From Betaproteobacteria bacterium (GTDB lineage Bacteria > Pseudomonadota > Gammaproteobacteria > Burkholderiales > Usitatibacteraceae): DNA of 6,405 bases. The translations under genes were made by a program, and so were the position numbers. The stretch covers positions 1 to 6,405 of the forward strand of contig JAAOZZ010000360.1 in NCBI GenBank assembly GCA_012274175.1. Reading direction: 5' to 3'. Of the stretch, positions 1 through 5,898 are shown piece by piece. Position 1 is the first letter of the stretch. Each line of letters begins with the position of its first letter. Below the pieces are notes generated by a model. It worked only from the letters and a program-made list of their open reading frames with translations. It was not told where the DNA came from and did not search any database.

Positions 1-95
1 ACGCAAGCCCGCGCGCTAGCCCCGCCCGCCCCCAAGCGAAGCCCTGGACGCCGCCGGGCGTCGCGCGTCCGGGCGTCCGAGTGCGACAATTCCCC
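1..95. other. Upstream junction: probable end of a preceding gene plus GC-rich hairpin
   Basis: One forward frame (codons from base 2) reaches a TAG at 17-19 after only five codons (RKPAR). This could be the last codons of an upstream gene, and in this operon type a substrate-binding protein would be a natural candidate, but five residues cannot identify it. Bases 46-52 (GGACGCC) are complementary to 72-78 (GGCGTCC). A shorter alternative stem pairs 47-52 with 57-62 around the loop GCCG. No T-run follows, so this is not a convincing intrinsic terminator; an attenuating or mRNA-stabilising hairpin between a binding-protein gene and the permease genes is possible. I see no clear -35/-10 promoter and no strong Shine-Dalgarno motif. 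Confidence 0.35.
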
Positions 96-1079
96 ATGCT
101 CGCCTATGCCGCTCGCCGACTGGGACAAAGCCTCTTCGTGCTCGCGTTGATGTCGTTCCTGGTCTTCCTCGGCGTCTACGCAATCGGCAATCCGATAGAG
201 CTCCTGGTCAACCCGGAAGCCGACGACGTGGAGCGCGCGCGCGCCACCATGGCCCTCGGCCTCGACAAGCCGATCCTCCAGCAGTACCTCACCTTCCTCA
301 TGTTCGCGGCCAAGGGAGACCTCGGCCGCTCGTTCGTCTACAACATCCCGGCCATCCAGCTGATCCTCGAGCGGCTTCCCGCGACCCTCGAGCTCGCCCT
401 GTCCGCCACGCTCCTCGCGATCGTCCTCGGCATACCGCTCGGGCTCGTGGCGGGGCTCAAGCCCCGGTCCTGGGTCGGGCGCGGCATCATGGCCGGCTCG
501 ATCCTCGGATTCAGCCTGCCGACGTTCTGGGTGGGACTGGTGCTGATCATGGTCTTCTCGGTCCAGCTCGGGTGGCTCCCTCCCAACGGACGGGGAGAGA
601 CGGTGCCGCTCCTCGGCGTTCCCGTGAGCTTCCTCACCGCGGACGGGCTCGCGCACCTCGCCATGCCGGCCCTCAACCTGGCGCTGCTTCAGCTCTCGCT
701 GCTCGTACGACTTACGCGGGCGGGGACCCGTGAGGCGCTGCTCCAGGACTACGTGAAGTTCGCGCGTGCCAAGGGGCTCCCGCCGCGCCGCGTGATCGGC
801 GTGCACGTCCTCAAGAACATCCTGGTCCCGATCGTCACGGTGATCGGCCTGGAGCTTGGCTCGGTGATCGCGTTCGCGATCGTGACGGAGTCCATCTTCG
901 CCTGGCCCGGGACCGGCAAGCTCCTCGTCGACTCGATCAACCAGCTCGATCGCCCCGTGATCGTGGCCTACCTGCTGGTGATCGTGTCGATCGTGATCGT
1001 CATCAATTTCGCCGTCGACATCCTGTACTCGATGCTCGATCCGCGCGTGCGCCTGGGCGGCGCCGCGTCGGCGCACTGA
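96..1079 (+). CDS. Peptide/nickel-type ABC transporter permease, DppB/OppB family
   Basis: An inner-membrane permease, one half of the channel of a Dpp/Opp-type importer that partners the next gene's product. From the ATG at 96 it has 327 residues. The first membrane helix spans about residues 7-31. A periplasmic loop of about 65 residues follows, then five more hydrophobic helices near 97-121, 131-156, 184-206, 242-268 and 287-313. The cytoplasmic coupling (EAA-type) loop is at about 211-240 (TREALLQDYVKFARAKGL, then HVLKN). The family motifs ESIFAWPGTGK (265-275) and DPRVRL (315-320) are both present. An in-frame GTG at 81 would add five residues. I prefer ATG 96 because the protein then opens MLAYAARRLGQ, like the usual M-x-x-Y-x-x-RR-L start of the family, although neither start has a good ribosome binding site. 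It ends 4 bp before the partner permease gene. The transported substrate cannot be told from the sequence. Confidence 0.95.
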   Translation: MLAYAARRLGQSLFVLALMSFLVFLGVYAIGNPIELLVNPEADDVERARATMALGLDKPILQQYLTFLMFAAKGDLGRSFVYNIPAIQLILERLPATLELALSATLLAIVLGIPLGLVAGLKPRSWVGRGIMAGSILGFSLPTFWVGLVLIMVFSVQLGWLPPNGRGETVPLLGVPVSFLTADGLAHLAMPALNLALLQLSLLVRLTRAGTREALLQDYVKFARAKGLPPRRVIGVHVLKNILVPIVTVIGLELGSVIAFAIVTESIFAWPGTGKLLVDSINQLDRPVIVAYLLVIVSIVIVINFAVDILYSMLDPRVRLGGAASAH

Positions 1080-1083
1080 CGCC

Positions 1084-2007
1084 ATGCGCGCCGTCGCGCC
1101 CGATGATCCCCCCGGGCCGCGGGCGGCCACCGGTTCGGAATCGCCGTGGGTGCGCGCCGCCGCGGAATTCGCCGAGAGTCGCCTCGCCCTCTTCGGGCTC
1201 GCCCTCCTCGCGTTGCTCACCGTGGCCGCGCTCGCGGCGCCGTGGATCTCGCCCCAGAACCCGTACGACCTCGCGCAGCTCGACATCATGGATTCGCAGC
1301 TCCCGCCGGGCATGCACTCCGAGTCCGGCAAGACCTACTGGCTCGGCACCGACGACCAGGGGCGCGACATGCTCTCGGCGATCCTCTACGGGCTGCGCAT
1401 CTCGCTCACGGTCGGGGTCACGAGCACCGTCTGCGCGCTGGTGATCGGGCTCGCGCTGGGCCTGGCCGCGGCCTATCTCGGAGGCTGGGTAGACGCGGCG
1501 ATCATGCGCCTGGCCGACATCCAGCTGTCGTTTCCGGCGATCCTCATCGCGCTCATCCTGCTCGCCATGCTGGGCCAGGGCGTGGGCAAGATCATCGTCG
1601 CGCTGGTGACGGTCCAATGGGCCTACTACGCGCGCACCGTGCGCTCTTCGGCCCTGGTGGAACGCCAGAAGGAATATCTCGAGGCGGCGCAGGTGCTCGC
1701 ATTGCCGCGTTCGCGGATCGTATTCCGCCACCTGCTTCCGAACTGCCTGCCTCCTCTGATCGTCGTGGCGACGGTGCAGGTCGCCCATGCGATATCGCTG
1801 GAGGCGACGCTTTCCTTCCTCGGGCTGGGCCTGCCCATCACGGAGCCGTCCCTGGGGCTGCTCATCGCCAACGGATTCCAGTATCTCCTGTCGGGAAGGT
1901 ACTGGATCAGCTTCTACCCGGGAGTCGCTTTGCTGCTGGCCATCGTGGCGATCAACCTGGTCGCCGACCAGCTTCGCGACATCCTGAACCCGCGGCTCAA
2001 GCGATGA
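1084..2007 (+). CDS. Peptide/nickel-type ABC transporter permease, DppC/OppC family
   Basis: The second inner-membrane permease of the importer, 307 residues, the usual length for the family. A cytoplasmic N-terminus of about 33 residues leads into an OppC_N-like first helix (about 34-54, ending AAPWISPQNPYD). The hallmark LGTDDQGRDMLSAILYGLRISL is at 87-108. Further hydrophobic segments lie near 109-133, 149-164, 168-182, 222-248 and 277-297. The EAA-type coupling loop, which docks on the ATPases, is at about 186-220 (VRSSALVERQKEYLEAAQVL to HLLPN). ATSFLGLGLP-like family sequence (ATLSFLGLGLP, 241-251) and the terminal DILNPRLK support the call. It starts 4 bp after the first permease and ends in an ATGA overlap with the next gene, so translation is probably coupled. 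No clear Shine-Dalgarno motif precedes the ATG. Confidence 0.95.
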   Translation: MRAVAPDDPPGPRAATGSESPWVRAAAEFAESRLALFGLALLALLTVAALAAPWISPQNPYDLAQLDIMDSQLPPGMHSESGKTYWLGTDDQGRDMLSAILYGLRISLTVGVTSTVCALVIGLALGLAAAYLGGWVDAAIMRLADIQLSFPAILIALILLAMLGQGVGKIIVALVTVQWAYYARTVRSSALVERQKEYLEAAQVLALPRSRIVFRHLLPNCLPPLIVVATVQVAHAISLEATLSFLGLGLPITEPSLGLLIANGFQYLLSGRYWISFYPGVALLLAIVAINLVADQLRDILNPRLKR

Positions 2008-2966
2008 GCGCCCTGCTCGAGATCGAGGGCCTGCGCACGCATTTCTTCACGCGCGCCGGAGTGGTGAAGGCCGTCGACGACGTGAGCTTGCGCCTCGAGC
2101 GCGGGCGCATCCTGGGACTCGTCGGGGAATCCGGATCGGGCAAGTCGATGACCGGATACTCGATCATGGGACTCGTGGACGAACCGGGACGCATCGTCTC
2201 CGGTCGAATCGAAGTCGCAGGAACCGACCTTGCCACCCTCGACGAACCGGCGTGGCGCCGCCTGCGCGGCAACCGGGTATCGATGATCTTCCAGGACCCG
2301 ATGATGACGCTCAATCCGGTCCTGCGCATCGACACCCAGATGGTGGAGGCGGTGCGCGCCCACAACAACGTGTCGCGCCGGGAAGCGCTCGACCGCTGTC
2401 GCGCGCAGCTTTCGCGGGTGGGTATCGCCTCGCCCGACGAGCGGCTGAGGGCCTATCCGCACCAGTTTTCCGGGGGAATGCGCCAGCGCGTGGCCATCGC
2501 GATCGCCCTCGTGAACCATCCCGACCTGGTCATCGCCGACGAGCCCACCACCGCGCTCGACGTGACCATCCAGGGCCAGATCCTCTTCGAGATGCAGAAG
2601 CTCTGCCGCGAAAGCGGTACGGGCCTCATCTGGATCACCCACGATCTTTCGGTGGTGGCGGGACTGGCCGACGACGTCTGCGTGATGTATGCCGGGCGCA
2701 TCGTCGAGTCGGGCACCGTCGACGAAGTCCTCGACCACCCCATGCACCCGTACACCCGCGGCCTGCTCGATTCGATTCCGGGGCGCAACGTGCCGGGCCG
2801 CCCGCTCTCCCAGATTCCAGGCATGGCCCCGTCCCCGCAGGACCTGGACCAGGGATGCGCGTTCCGCGTGCGCTGCCCCCGAGCGCGCGAGGATTGCCGC
2901 GTGGCACCCGCGACCACGCGCCCCACGTCGCAACGCACGCTGCGATGCGGGCACCCGCTGCCATGA
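2004..2966 (+). CDS. Peptide ABC transporter ATP-binding protein, DppD/OppD family
   Basis: A cytosolic ATPase, one of two different nucleotide-binding subunits powering the importer. It has 320 residues from the ATG at 2004, which overlaps the preceding TGA. The reading frame is open further upstream, but that extension only shadows the permease gene, and [14 protein letters not shown] is the normal family N-terminus. All ATPase motifs are intact: Walker A GESGSGKS (41-48), Q-loop glutamine 97 in FQDPM, signature FSGGMRQR (155-162), Walker B LVIADEP with catalytic E180, D-loop ALD (184-186) and switch histidine 213. The C-terminal oligopeptide-transporter extension (about 230-320) carries cysteines 285, 291, 298 and 315, the C-x5-C-x6-C-x16-C pattern reported to hold a [4Fe-4S] cluster in some Dpp/Opp ATPases. 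Its stop overlaps the start of the second ATPase gene. Confidence 0.96.
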   Translation: MSALLEIEGLRTHFFTRAGVVKAVDDVSLRLERGRILGLVGESGSGKSMTGYSIMGLVDEPGRIVSGRIEVAGTDLATLDEPAWRRLRGNRVSMIFQDPMMTLNPVLRIDTQMVEAVRAHNNVSRREALDRCRAQLSRVGIASPDERLRAYPHQFSGGMRQRVAIAIALVNHPDLVIADEPTTALDVTIQGQILFEMQKLCRESGTGLIWITHDLSVVAGLADDVCVMYAGRIVESGTVDEVLDHPMHPYTRGLLDSIPGRNVPGRPLSQIPGMAPSPQDLDQGCAFRVRCPRAREDCRVAPATTRPTSQRTLRCGHPLP

Positions 2967-3967
2967 TCACCTCGTCCCTGCCGCTCGTGGAGCTGCGCTC
3001 GGTATCGAAGCGCTTCTCGCGCCCGGCGGGCGTGGCGGCGCGGATCGCACACAGGCTCGGCGCGTCCGCTCCGCAGGGAACGGTCCACGCCGTCGAGGCA
3101 GTGGACCTTCGCGTCGACCAAAGCGAGGTGGTAGGCCTCGTGGGTGAATCCGGGTGCGGCAAGTCGACGCTGGGCAGGATGGTGGCCCGTATCCTCGAGC
3201 CCACCTCGGGCGAGAGGCTCTGGAAGGGACGGCCCTACGAGGAATACGAGCACGAGGCGGCCCGTTCCGAGCGCCTCGCGATCCAGATGATCTTCCAGGA
3301 CCCTTATGCGTCGCTCAATCCCCGCATGCGGGTGGCCGACATCGTGGGCGAGGCCCCGGTCGTGCACGGCCTGGTTTCGCGCGCGCAGCGCGACGAGTAT
3401 GTCGCCGACACCCTGGGACGGGTGGGACTGGACCCGAGCATCATGCGCCGCTTCCCGCACCAGTTCTCGGGGGGACAGAGAAGCCGCATCGGCATCGCGC
3501 GCGCCCTTGCGGTGCGCCCCCGCTTCCTGGTGTGCGACGAAGCCGTCGCGGCGCTCGACGTCTCGATCCAGGCGCAGGTCCTCAATCTCTTCATCCGGCT
3601 GCGGGAGGAGCTGGGTCTCGCGTACCTGTTCATCAGCCACGATCTGGGAGTCATCCGCCACGTGTCCGACGCAGTCGTGGTGATGTACCTCGGCCGCGTC
3701 GTGGAGTCGGCACCCGTCGCGGAACTGTATGCGCACCCGAACCATCCCTATACGAAGGCCCTCATCCTGGAGGTGCCCGACGTGGCGGCGCGCCGGCGGC
3801 GGTACACTCCCATCCGGGGGGAGATTCCGTCGCCCCTTGCCCCGCCCACGGGTTGCCATTTCCATCCGCGATGCCCGCGGGCGTTCGAGCGCTGCCGCCA
3901 GGAAGCTCCGGCGCTGCGCGAGGTCGCCCCGGGACATGCATCCGCCTGCCACCTGAACGATTCCTGA
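2963..3967 (+). CDS. Peptide ABC transporter ATP-binding protein, DppF/OppF family
   Basis: The second cytosolic ATPase, expected to pair with the preceding DppD/OppD-like subunit. It has 334 residues from the ATG at 2963, placed in an ATGA overlap; the longer open frame upstream is a shadow of the first ATPase gene. The insert at about 20-42 before the VHAVEAVDL strand is typical of OppF/DppF. Motifs are Walker A GESGCGKS (61-68), Q-loop Q112 in [10 protein letters not shown], signature FSGGQRSR (168-175), Walker B FLVCDE with E193, D-loop ALD (197-199) and switch histidine 226. Walker B is followed by DEAVAALD rather than DEPTSALD, a variant I recall as common in this subfamily. The C-terminal extension has cysteines 298, 304, 311 and 329 (C-x5-C-x6-C-x17-C), again matching the iron-sulfur pattern. 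It is followed after 5 bp by the first enzyme gene, which ties the transporter to the deacylases. Confidence 0.96.
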   Translation: MITSSLPLVELRSVSKRFSRPAGVAARIAHRLGASAPQGTVHAVEAVDLRVDQSEVVGLVGESGCGKSTLGRMVARILEPTSGERLWKGRPYEEYEHEAARSERLAIQMIFQDPYASLNPRMRVADIVGEAPVVHGLVSRAQRDEYVADTLGRVGLDPSIMRRFPHQFSGGQRSRIGIARALAVRPRFLVCDEAVAALDVSIQAQVLNLFIRLREELGLAYLFISHDLGVIRHVSDAVVVMYLGRVVESAPVAELYAHPNHPYTKALILEVPDVAARRRRYTPIRGEIPSPLAPPTGCHFHPRCPRAFERCRQEAPALREVAPGHASACHLNDS

Positions 3968-3972
3968 CCGCC

Positions 3973-4938
3973 ATGAATGCTCCGTATACGCTCCTGCGGC
4001 CTTCCGACCACGCCGTACCCCTCGTGCTGGACTCGCCCCACAGCGGCATCCGGTATCCCGAGGATTTCCAGCCTTCGGTGCGCCTGGAGATCCTGCGCCA
4101 GGCAGAAGACAGCTACGTCGACGAGCTCTATGACACGGGACCGAAGCGCGGCGCGACGCTGATCGCCGCGCAGTTTCCGCGCAGCTACATCGACCCCAAC
4201 CGATCGTTGCTCGACATCGACGCCTCGCTCCTCGATGCTCCGTGGCCGGGTCCCGCGGTCCCCAGCCGCAAGACCCAGCTGGGCATTGGCCTCATCTGGC
4301 GCGTGCTCGATTCCGGCGAGCCGATCTACGCGCGCAAGCTCACGGTGGCGGAGGTCCGGCGGCGCATCGTGGACTTCCACCAGCCTTACCAGAGGGCGGT
4401 GAAGGATGCCCTGGACGAGGCCCACCAGCACTTCGGGGGCGTGTGGCATCTCAACCTGCATTCGATGCCGGCCGTGAGCGGGCGCATTTCCGAGGAGGGC
4501 CCCGGCCGGCCGCGGGCCGACTTTGTCCTCGGCGACCGCGACGGGACGACTTGCGAGGCCGAGTTCACCGCGACCGTCTCCGAGGCGCTGCGCGCCATGG
4601 GCTACGAGGTCAAGATCAACGATCCCTACAAGGGGGTGGAGCTCGTGCGCGCGTTCTCGGATCCGGCCGACGCCCGCCACAGCCTGCAGATCGAGGTGAA
4701 CCGGCGCCTGTACATGGATGAGCGCACCCGCGAGAAGTCGGCCGGGTTTGCGGCGCTCAAGCGCAATCTCGACCGGCTGCTCGAAATCGTGGCCGGCTAT
4801 GCTTCGGATCGCGGCTCCCACGCCTGCAAGGGACATTCCCACGGGCATCATCATCATGACCACGAACATGACCACGGACATGACCACGGCCATCCCCACG
4901 ACCACAACCATTCCCACGACCATGACCATCGTCACTGA
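3973..4938 (+). CDS. N-formylglutamate amidohydrolase (FGase) family enzyme with histidine-rich tail
   Basis: Predicted cytosolic, metal-dependent amidohydrolase of the FGase family (HutG-type N-formylglutamate deformylase relatives), 321 residues with no signal peptide. Recognisable family blocks are LVLDSPHSG (17-25), [11 protein letters not shown] (44-54), [14 protein letters not shown] (70-83), IYARKLT (118-124), WHLNLHSMP (158-166), [10 protein letters not shown] (183-192) and [12 protein letters not shown] (237-248). Likely metal or catalytic residues, by position, are H23, E45 or D46, H163 and E241; this assignment is inference. The catalytic domain ends near 277. The rest is an odd tail: residues 288-321 contain 19 histidines interleaved with Asp, Gly and Glu, preceded by C285. 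No hut genes flank it, so a role in histidine breakdown is not supported here. Removal of N-formyl or related groups from imported amino acids or peptides fits the operon better. The ATG at 3973 lies 5 bp after the ATPase stop, with no clear ribosome binding site. Confidence 0.88.
   Translation: MNAPYTLLRPSDHAVPLVLDSPHSGIRYPEDFQPSVRLEILRQAEDSYVDELYDTGPKRGATLIAAQFPRSYIDPNRSLLDIDASLLDAPWPGPAVPSRKTQLGIGLIWRVLDSGEPIYARKLTVAEVRRRIVDFHQPYQRAVKDALDEAHQHFGGVWHLNLHSMPAVSGRISEEGPGRPRADFVLGDRDGTTCEAEFTATVSEALRAMGYEVKINDPYKGVELVRAFSDPADARHSLQIEVNRRLYMDERTREKSAGFAALKRNLDRLLEIVAGYASDRGSHACKGHSHGHHHHDHEHDHGHDHGHPHDHNHSHDHDHRH
4834..4935 (+). repeat. Histidine-rich tail-coding segment with 12-bp tandem repeats
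   Basis: This in-frame segment encodes the last 34 residues of the FGase-family enzyme, 19 of them histidine, mostly in HD, HG and HE dipeptides, with a run of four His at 292-295. Within it, 4855-4890 holds three consecutive 12-bp units beginning CATGACCACG that differ only at the last two bases (AA, GA, GC) and encode HDHE, HDHG and HDHG. The rest is degenerate His-Asp repeat. Such tracts bind zinc, nickel or copper in other proteins, for example metallochaperones and metal transporters; that function here is inferred. The repeat structure suggests growth by slippage or unequal crossing over. Confidence 0.85.
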
Positions 4939-4944
4939 AACGAC

Positions 4945-5898
4945 ATGCCACCCATCGCCATCGAGCTGAAAGCCCCGGACATCGCGCGCCATCGCGAGTC
5001 GAACACGGGCACCGACTGGATCCATACCTTCGAGAGCGGCAAGCCCGGTCCCCACGTCCTCGTGAACGCGCTCACCCACGGCAACGAGATCTGCGGGGCC
5101 ATCGTCGTCGACCGCTTGCTGCGCGAGGGCGTTCGTCCCGCGCGCGGGACCCTCACGCTCGCATTCGCGAACGTCGAGGCGTTCCTGCGGTTCGATTCCC
5201 GCAATCCCTATGCGACGCGCTTCATCGACGAGGACTTCAACCGCCTCTGGACCCGCGAGGTGCTCGACTCCGATCGCGACAGCGCGGAGCTGCGGCGCGC
5301 GCGTGCGCTGCGGCCGTTCGTCGAAGCGGCCGATTTCCTGCTCGACATCCATTCGATGCTCGAGCCCAGTCCTCCCGTCATGATCTGTGGACCGCTCGAG
5401 AAGGGAATCCGGCTGGCGTACGGCGTGGGGGTGCCGGAGCACGTCGTGAGCGATACCGGGCATGCGAACGGAACGCGCATGCGCGACTTCGGCGGATTCG
5501 GGGACCCTGCCAGTCCCAGGAACGCGCTGCTCGTCGAGTGCGGGCAGCACTGGGAACGCGACGCCGAGCGCGTGGCATGGCAGACGGTATGGCGATTCCT
5601 GCGCCACCTGGGAACGATGGACGAAGCGAGCGCCGCGCGGGAAATCGATCCCCGCCCCGCCGCTGCACAGAAGCTGATCCGGGTCACGGACGCCGTGATT
5701 GCCAATTCGCCGGCGTTCCGGTTCGCCAGGTCCTTCACCGGAATGGAAGTGGTGCCGCGGCGAGGCGACCTCATCGCCTGGGATGGCGAGGAGCCGGTGC
5801 GCGCCCCCTACGACAACTGCGTGCTGGTGATGCCGGTGCCGAACAACGTGAAGATGGGCCTCACGGCCGTGCGGCTGGGCCGTATCGAATCGCCCTAG
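4945..5898 (+). CDS. Succinylglutamate desuccinylase/aspartoacylase (AstE/AspA) family zinc deacylase
   Basis: Predicted cytosolic zinc carboxypeptidase-fold enzyme that hydrolyses N-acyl amino acids to an amino acid and a carboxylate. It has 317 residues, close to AstE and aspartoacylase lengths. The zinc site is visible as H45 and E48 in THGNE and H136 in LDIHSM. RFIDEDFNR (92-100) lines up with the RYIDCDLNR block of human aspartoacylase as I recall it, giving substrate-site R92, N99 and R100. E198 in LLVECGQH is the probable general base. A C-terminal beta domain (about 245-310, with GDLIAWDGEEPVRAPYDN) resembles the aspartoacylase C-terminal domain. I cannot see an obvious match to the second carboxylate-binding arginine of aspartoacylase, so the acyl group is open. 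No ast arginine-catabolism genes are adjacent. It starts 6 bp after the FGase-family gene and closes the operon. Its TAG overlaps the stop of the convergent regulator. Confidence 0.88.
   Translation: MPPIAIELKAPDIARHRESNTGTDWIHTFESGKPGPHVLVNALTHGNEICGAIVVDRLLREGVRPARGTLTLAFANVEAFLRFDSRNPYATRFIDEDFNRLWTREVLDSDRDSAELRRARALRPFVEAADFLLDIHSMLEPSPPVMICGPLEKGIRLAYGVGVPEHVVSDTGHANGTRMRDFGGFGDPASPRNALLVECGQHWERDAERVAWQTVWRFLRHLGTMDEASAAREIDPRPAAAQKLIRVTDAVIANSPAFRFARSFTGMEVVPRRGDLIAWDGEEPVRAPYDNCVLVMPVPNNVKMGLTAVRLGRIESP
5895..5898. other. Convergent stop-codon overlap (CTAG)
   Basis: The deacylase gene ends with TAG at 5896-5898 and the opposite-strand regulator ends with TAG read from 5897 down to 5895. 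Both use the same CTAG palindrome, leaving no intergenic space. Any terminator for either transcript must therefore lie inside the opposing coding sequence. I see no stem followed by a T-run near this point. Confidence 0.9.

Larger units (their letters stand above)
96..5898 (+). other. Predicted six-gene operon: peptide-type importer plus two N-deacylases
   Basis: Six same-strand genes follow each other with junctions of +4 bp, ATGA overlap, ATGA overlap, +5 bp and +6 bp. This spacing leaves no room for internal promoters outside coding sequence and implies one transcript with coupled translation. None of the starts has a strong GGAGG-type motif, so coupling may be the main way the downstream genes are translated. 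The order B-C-D-F-enzyme-enzyme is typical of catabolic peptide or opine-like uptake operons. The operon promoter, and the substrate-binding protein the importer needs, would be to the left of the window or elsewhere. Confidence 0.8.

Noticed and set aside
46..78. Inverted repeat as an intrinsic terminator
   Set aside because: There is no T-run after either stem, and in DNA this GC-rich a 6-7 bp inverted repeat can occur by chance. Kept only as a possible hairpin.
1146..2003. In-frame N-terminal extension of the first ATPase frame across the permease gene
   Set aside because: The extension is low-complexity Arg/Ala/Gly sequence lying over a real permease gene. The ATPase family N-terminus begins at the ATGA overlap at 2004. 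The same reasoning removes the upstream extensions at 2252-2962 and 3154-3972.
2453..3952. Antisense open frame (499 codons) opposite the ATPase genes
   Set aside because: It is His/Arg/Asp-rich with no domain, and is explained by the GC-rich third positions of the two ATPase genes.
3973..4938. Assignment as HutG of the histidine-utilisation pathway
   Set aside because: The family fits, but no hutH, hutU, hutI or hutF gene is nearby and the gene is bound to a peptide-type transporter operon, so the specific name is not supported.
3748..5607. Long antisense open frame (619 codons) opposite the two deacylase genes
   Set aside because: It mirrors the codon pattern of high-GC genes on the other strand, has no recognisable domain, and its Val/Met-rich part is just the complement of the His-Asp repeat. 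The + strand genes have clear family motifs.
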